49,477 nucleotides of DNA, from the NCBI GenBank assembly GCA_964058805.1, contig CAXKVV010001610.1:1-49477 (forward strand). Reading direction: 5' to 3'. The stretch's first letter is position 1; each line of letters starts with the position of its first letter. Below, one piece after another: positions 45,746 to 49,477 of the stretch. Origin of the DNA: Schoenoplectus triqueter (lineage: Eukaryota; Streptophyta; Magnoliopsida; Poales; Cyperaceae). The position numbers and the translations under genes were made by a program. The notes under the pieces were generated by a model. That model was not told where the DNA came from. It did not search any database and saw nothing but the letters and a program-made list of their open reading frames with translations.

Positions 45746-45751
45746 TTTATT
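45746..45751 (-). terminator. Poly(A) signal of the metallothionein gene
   Basis: AATAAA on the minus strand, about 190 bp downstream of the metallothionein stop codon. Confidence 0.55.
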
Positions 45752-45939
45752 TCTATCACATGACAAGCAGGTCACGACTGCAAGCACAAGAGGGCAGAGC
45801 CAGTGAAGGCTCCACTCTCATACACACATATACTTAAAACACAACCAAACGTACTAATCACCACCACACATAACACGCAATCAACCACACAACCAAACTT
45901 CATTGGATACAATACCAATTGTTAGTATTTAGGTTTTGT

Positions 45940-46771
45940 TCATTTGCCGCAGCCACAGTCGGTGCAGGTGCAGGAGGGGCCACACTTGCACTTGGGGTCG
46001 TGCTCAGCCACCATGGAGACCTCGGCAACCTCGGTGTAGCTGCTAACAGTACATCATACAACTAAGTTTCAGTTCTAACAAAAATATCTGAATTAGGCTT
46101 TACTTAATAGGTGGGTGTAATGCCCAATTTCTTAGGCGAAAGACTTAGATTATCCTAGACTAAGCCCAATTTATGTGTCAAATTAGACCTAATATTCTTT
46201 GCTTATCAGTTCAGTCCAGCCTGTGTTGTTTTTGCTTCTTTCATTTCTTAATTTCACTATCATAATCATGTCATAACTCAGAAATATTGATGTATTATTA
46301 TCAAAATTACTTTTATTGTTATTACTATTTTCTTTTGATGTTACCAATATTACTATATCATTGATGTTTGAAGAATTAACCGAATGTTTTGTGTATACCT
46401 CTCAGTCATGACAACGAGGCCGTTTCCCTTCTTCCTGAAATAAATGAAAACAGAACAATTATTTATTAATTAAAATACAATTCTATTAAAAATTTATGTC
46501 AACCACATATGTTTTAAATCGTTCTTCCTTCATTATTGGTGTCAATTTTACTTGCAGAAATGAACACAATCATATATAATTAATATGCTGGATCAACCAA
46601 CAAACGGCCTTTTGTTTTGGTAAAATTCTAAATATATAGAGATTTACAAAACATATCAAGCTAGCTCGATCCATTGAATGTTCAGCAACAAGTAAAAGAG
46701 AGAAGATATAGCACTACTTACACACACTGGCTCTTGTCCGCGCAGTCGCAGTTTCCGCACTTGTCCGACAT
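45940..46771 (-). CDS. MT3: Type 3 plant metallothionein (three exons)
   Basis: Exons on the minus strand are 46722-46771, 46399-46434 and 45940-46039. Introns are GT-AG and both split a codon after its second base. The 61-residue product begins MSDKCGNCDCADKSQC, has a cysteine-free spacer, and ends CKCGPSCTCTDCGCGK. Four N-terminal cysteines (CxxCxC...C) and six C-terminal cysteines (CxCxxxCxCxxCxC) are the known type 3 pattern; cysteines bind Cu and Zn in the cytosol. Type 3 genes are often strongly expressed in fruit and leaves, so the strong TATA box fits. Splice phases restore the frame exactly, which supports the model. The gene looks intact. Confidence 0.95.
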
Positions 46772-46875
46772 GGTTATGGATAAGTAAGGAAAAATGATCA
46801 ATAGAAGCTGTGTTGTCTTTGCACTGAGGTCTTAAGGTCGCTTTGGATGAAGAAGAATGCAAGGTATAACCCCCC

Positions 46876-46882
46876 TTATATA
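46876..46882 (-). promoter_or_regulatory. TATA box of the metallothionein gene
   Basis: The minus strand reads CTTCCTATATAAGGGGGG. It is about 105 bp upstream of the ATG, giving an expected start site near 46850 and a 5' UTR of about 80 nt. Confidence 0.8.
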
Positions 46883-46899
46883 GGAAGAAACCATGGAGG

Positions 46900-48065
46900 G
46901 TTAGGAGGGGTGCATGATTGATCCCGTAATAGTACATCAAGCACGAATGACACACGCTTCGTCTGATTGGCACACGACCCAATTAGGTCCCATCAGCTTG
47001 GGAATCTTATCTCCTCTAATGCATGGCCAGTGGTGGAGAGGTGTCAGTGTCGTCTATTTGATTTTACTACACAATTTTTTGGCAGATTGAAGTAATTAAA
47101 CAGCGCAACTGGTGATGTGTAAATGAGATTTAGCAAATGGTATCAAATAATTAACGAGTCATACTCATACATTGCATGTAGATTTAGCAATATCGTGTTA
47201 TATATATGTATGATGTGTGGTCTATTTAATGTAATTAAAACTCCACTATTTATCATTTTTAGGTATCACAATATATGATCGTCGCACTGTACATATGATG
47301 TAAATTTTAAATAAGTAGTCCAGAGTATTTTTATCTTAAATATTTTATTTATAACTAGTATGTTACCTGCTATGCTATGAATGATTTCTACATTGTAATC
47401 TTTTGACATCAAAATCTAAAAATATATCATTCTATTTCAATATAAAATATAATATCAAACAAAGTAAGAAACAAATACAATTAGTCAATTATTTTTATGT
47501 AGTAATCATAGTTTTTCTAAAAAAATATAATTAGTTTCAAATTTGATCAATTCTTCAGCGATAATGTGTTTTAGGAAAGAGATATCATTAATTATATAAC
47601 TTTTAATTTAGCGGATGAGTTATAAACTTAACAAAGATTTTAATGTTTTTATTATAATTATAACGTCATAAAAAATTCTAATATATTTACTAATTAATTT
47701 TATCTTAAAAAATTAATTAATAAATTTTAGTCATAATACTTACATTAAGGAGTTGAGAAACAGTTTATACGAATTGAGGGACTCAGCGATATCAATTCTA
47801 GCAAAAGTAAAAACAGAGGGATTTGCTATAATCCTTGAGAGTGCGACGCGCCATGTTTCCTACATGTTCAATTTCCAATTTCTATTGAGTATTGACTATG
47901 GGAGTGTTTGGCACTAATGGAATAGCAAAAAATTGGAATAAAATAGCTATTCTGACAAATTAATTTGCCAAATGAATTTTAGACTAAGTAGAAGAGTGCG
48001 GAATATTGTTAATCCGGTATACCAACTTATAGGTGGAATACTGGATTAGCTCTCATCGGAATAGC
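46900..48065. other. Upstream region of metallothionein; possible MITE at 47895-48065
   Basis: No gene is seen. The segment GGGAGTGTTTGGCACTAATGGAATAG and following text (47900-48060) resembles the starts of plant MITEs that share a GTTTGG phrase, but I could not find a convincing inverted partner or target duplication, so it stays tentative. Confidence 0.3.
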
Positions 48066-48067
48066 GA

Positions 48068-48555
48068 TTATTGTATGATTATATTATATTATTATATTAT
48101 GATTATGATTAAGATTTAGTATTATTATATTATTATATTATATTTATTATTACAATTTATTATTATATTAATATTATGATTATCATTATATTTTTATTAT
48201 TAAATTATTATTATCATTATTGTTATTATATTATCGTTATCATTAGTATTATTATATTATTTATTATTATTATAAATATAATTTTAATATTATATTATTA
48301 TATTATGAATATAAATATAATTATTTTATTATTATATTATTATGATCAAGATTATTTATTATTATATTATTATATTATGATGATTATGATTATTATTATT
48401 ATTACTTATTATTATTTTATTATGTTATATTATATTATTATATGTTGGTGATAGTGTTGATTAATTTATTATTATATTATTATAATTATAATTAATTATA
48501 ATTTTTTTATGATTATGATTATATTATTATTATTTTATATTATATTATTAAATCA
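48068..48555. repeat. Low-complexity ATT/TTA-rich tract
   Basis: About 490 bp is composed almost wholly of TATTATTAT-type units with a few GAT/GATT variants. The ORF through it is a by-product of the composition. Confidence 0.9.
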
Positions 48556-48739
48556 TAATCCTTGATTATACTTAACATGTATGAGTATTTTCCATAAGCT
48601 CGTATGTGAAGAAAGACAAAAATTCCATATCCATTCAAAAGTGCAATATTCATCAGGTTAAGATCTAGAACACCCAAACCCTCATGTTCTTTGTGTAAGC
48701 AAACAACACCCATCCTATCAAAGAATATTTTCTCGATGT

Positions 48740-49477
48740 CCCAGAATTAACACCCACCCACAAGAAATGTCATCTTACACATCAATTTGACAAAGAACCT
48801 TTTAAGAATCTGATAAACATATAAATAGTAAAGAGATATGGCGAAAATAACAACATTCAGCATAACAACCCGACCTCCCATAGAGAGATTTTTTATTCCA
48901 TGAATCCAAAATATTTTGTTCAAACTCCTAAATATTGAAATGACAATTTGTCTAACTTGCAATTAAAAATTGAACAACAAAAAGAAGATTGTTCAAAAGT
49001 AAGATTGATTGGAATTAACTCAGTTTTGGAAAAAAACAATATGCAGCCCAGAAAATCTTTTAAAAGTACTGAAATTCCATTTAAGCTTTTCAAGCATGAG
49101 TTGATCAGCATGTAAAAAAATAATTATATTATTAGCATACTGTAAATTAAGAACTTGATAACCATTGATAACCAGAATGAAGAACAAGATCCAACCCCTT
49201 TATATGATTAGAAATCATAGATCTAGAAAGTAATTTATTTAAACCCTCTGCATCAAGTATAAATAGATAAGGAGATAATGGATCACTCTGTCGAACCCGA
49301 CGACATTCAAAGTATTCACTAGAAACTCCATTGATAATAATATTAACTTTTCCTTCCTATAATAATTTAGAAATCCAACATGTCCATTTATCAGAAAAAT
49401 CATGCTGTAAAAAACAAGGCAGTGCCCAACATGAAAGTTTATGTTCATATTGAAGGAACACCTAATCACGCATACTG
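48740..49477 (-). pseudogene. LINE (L1-type) reverse transcriptase fragment, running off the right edge
   Basis: Reading the minus strand leftwards gives, with shifts and stops, WTCWIS, VNIIINGVSSEYFECRR, RQSDPLSPYLFILDAEGLN (about 49240-49340), the RT active-site region YANNIIIFLHAD (where most LINE RTs have F/YADD), FSGLHIVFFQN, FQYLGV and KNLSMGGRVVMLNVV (near 48880). This is the known order of the palm, thumb and post-RT regions of plant L1-like elements. It is degenerate, and the catalytic DD appears as NN, so it is inactive. The 5' part lies beyond the window. Confidence 0.8.

Noticed and set aside
48176..48451. 91-codon ORF rich in I and Y
   Set aside because: Product of the ATT low-complexity tract.

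Overview
This is a plant nuclear genome window, probably from a monocot and possibly a palm. That guess rests on the character of the SAP18 and type 3 metallothionein genes and on the load of Ty3/gypsy Tat-lineage retrotransposons; nothing in the window proves the species. About two thirds of it is transposon sequence. Two intact-looking host genes sit in the right third.

Layout. Positions 1-31393 are two nested LTR retrotransposons of one family in opposite orientations. The outer, older one runs left to right. Only its 3' end is in the window: a non-coding tail, an antisense ORF resembling the plant mobile domain (PMD), broken by two TGA codons, and a 3' LTR (3544-6867 plus 29618-31393). 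A younger element on the minus strand (6868-29617) is inserted in that LTR. It has very similar LTRs of about 5.4 and 5.2 kb and one very long gag-pol frame (protease, RT, RNase H, second RNase H, integrase) with a single-base frameshift at the integrase catalytic glutamate. Its PBS/LTR junction is triplicated.

Positions 31394-40776 hold a decayed Mutator-like transposase on the minus strand (32880-35100), a broken gene copy for an ER protein disulfide isomerase-like protein that still ends in KDEL (36179-37695), and a non-autonomous hAT element (38381-40768) with a perfect 8-bp target duplication. Positions 40850-43900 hold a six-coding-exon SAP18 gene on the plus strand. Positions 45746-46882 hold a three-exon type 3 metallothionein gene on the minus strand with a clear TATA box. 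The right edge is a LINE reverse transcriptase fragment on the minus strand.

The most unusual signal is a set of repeated stem-loops whose arms change in a paired, compensating way. In the younger element three cloverleaf-like modules lie 325-860 bp downstream of the LTR TATA box. In the older LTR three simpler nested hairpins lie 150-620 bp downstream of the homologous TATA box. A third set, two tandem units each with a TATA box 35-37 bp before a long hairpin, lies in the 3' tail of the older element. In each set loops, linkers or placement are kept while paired arms differ, as expected for selected RNA (or cruciform DNA) structure in the retrotransposon leader. I cannot match these to a family I know.
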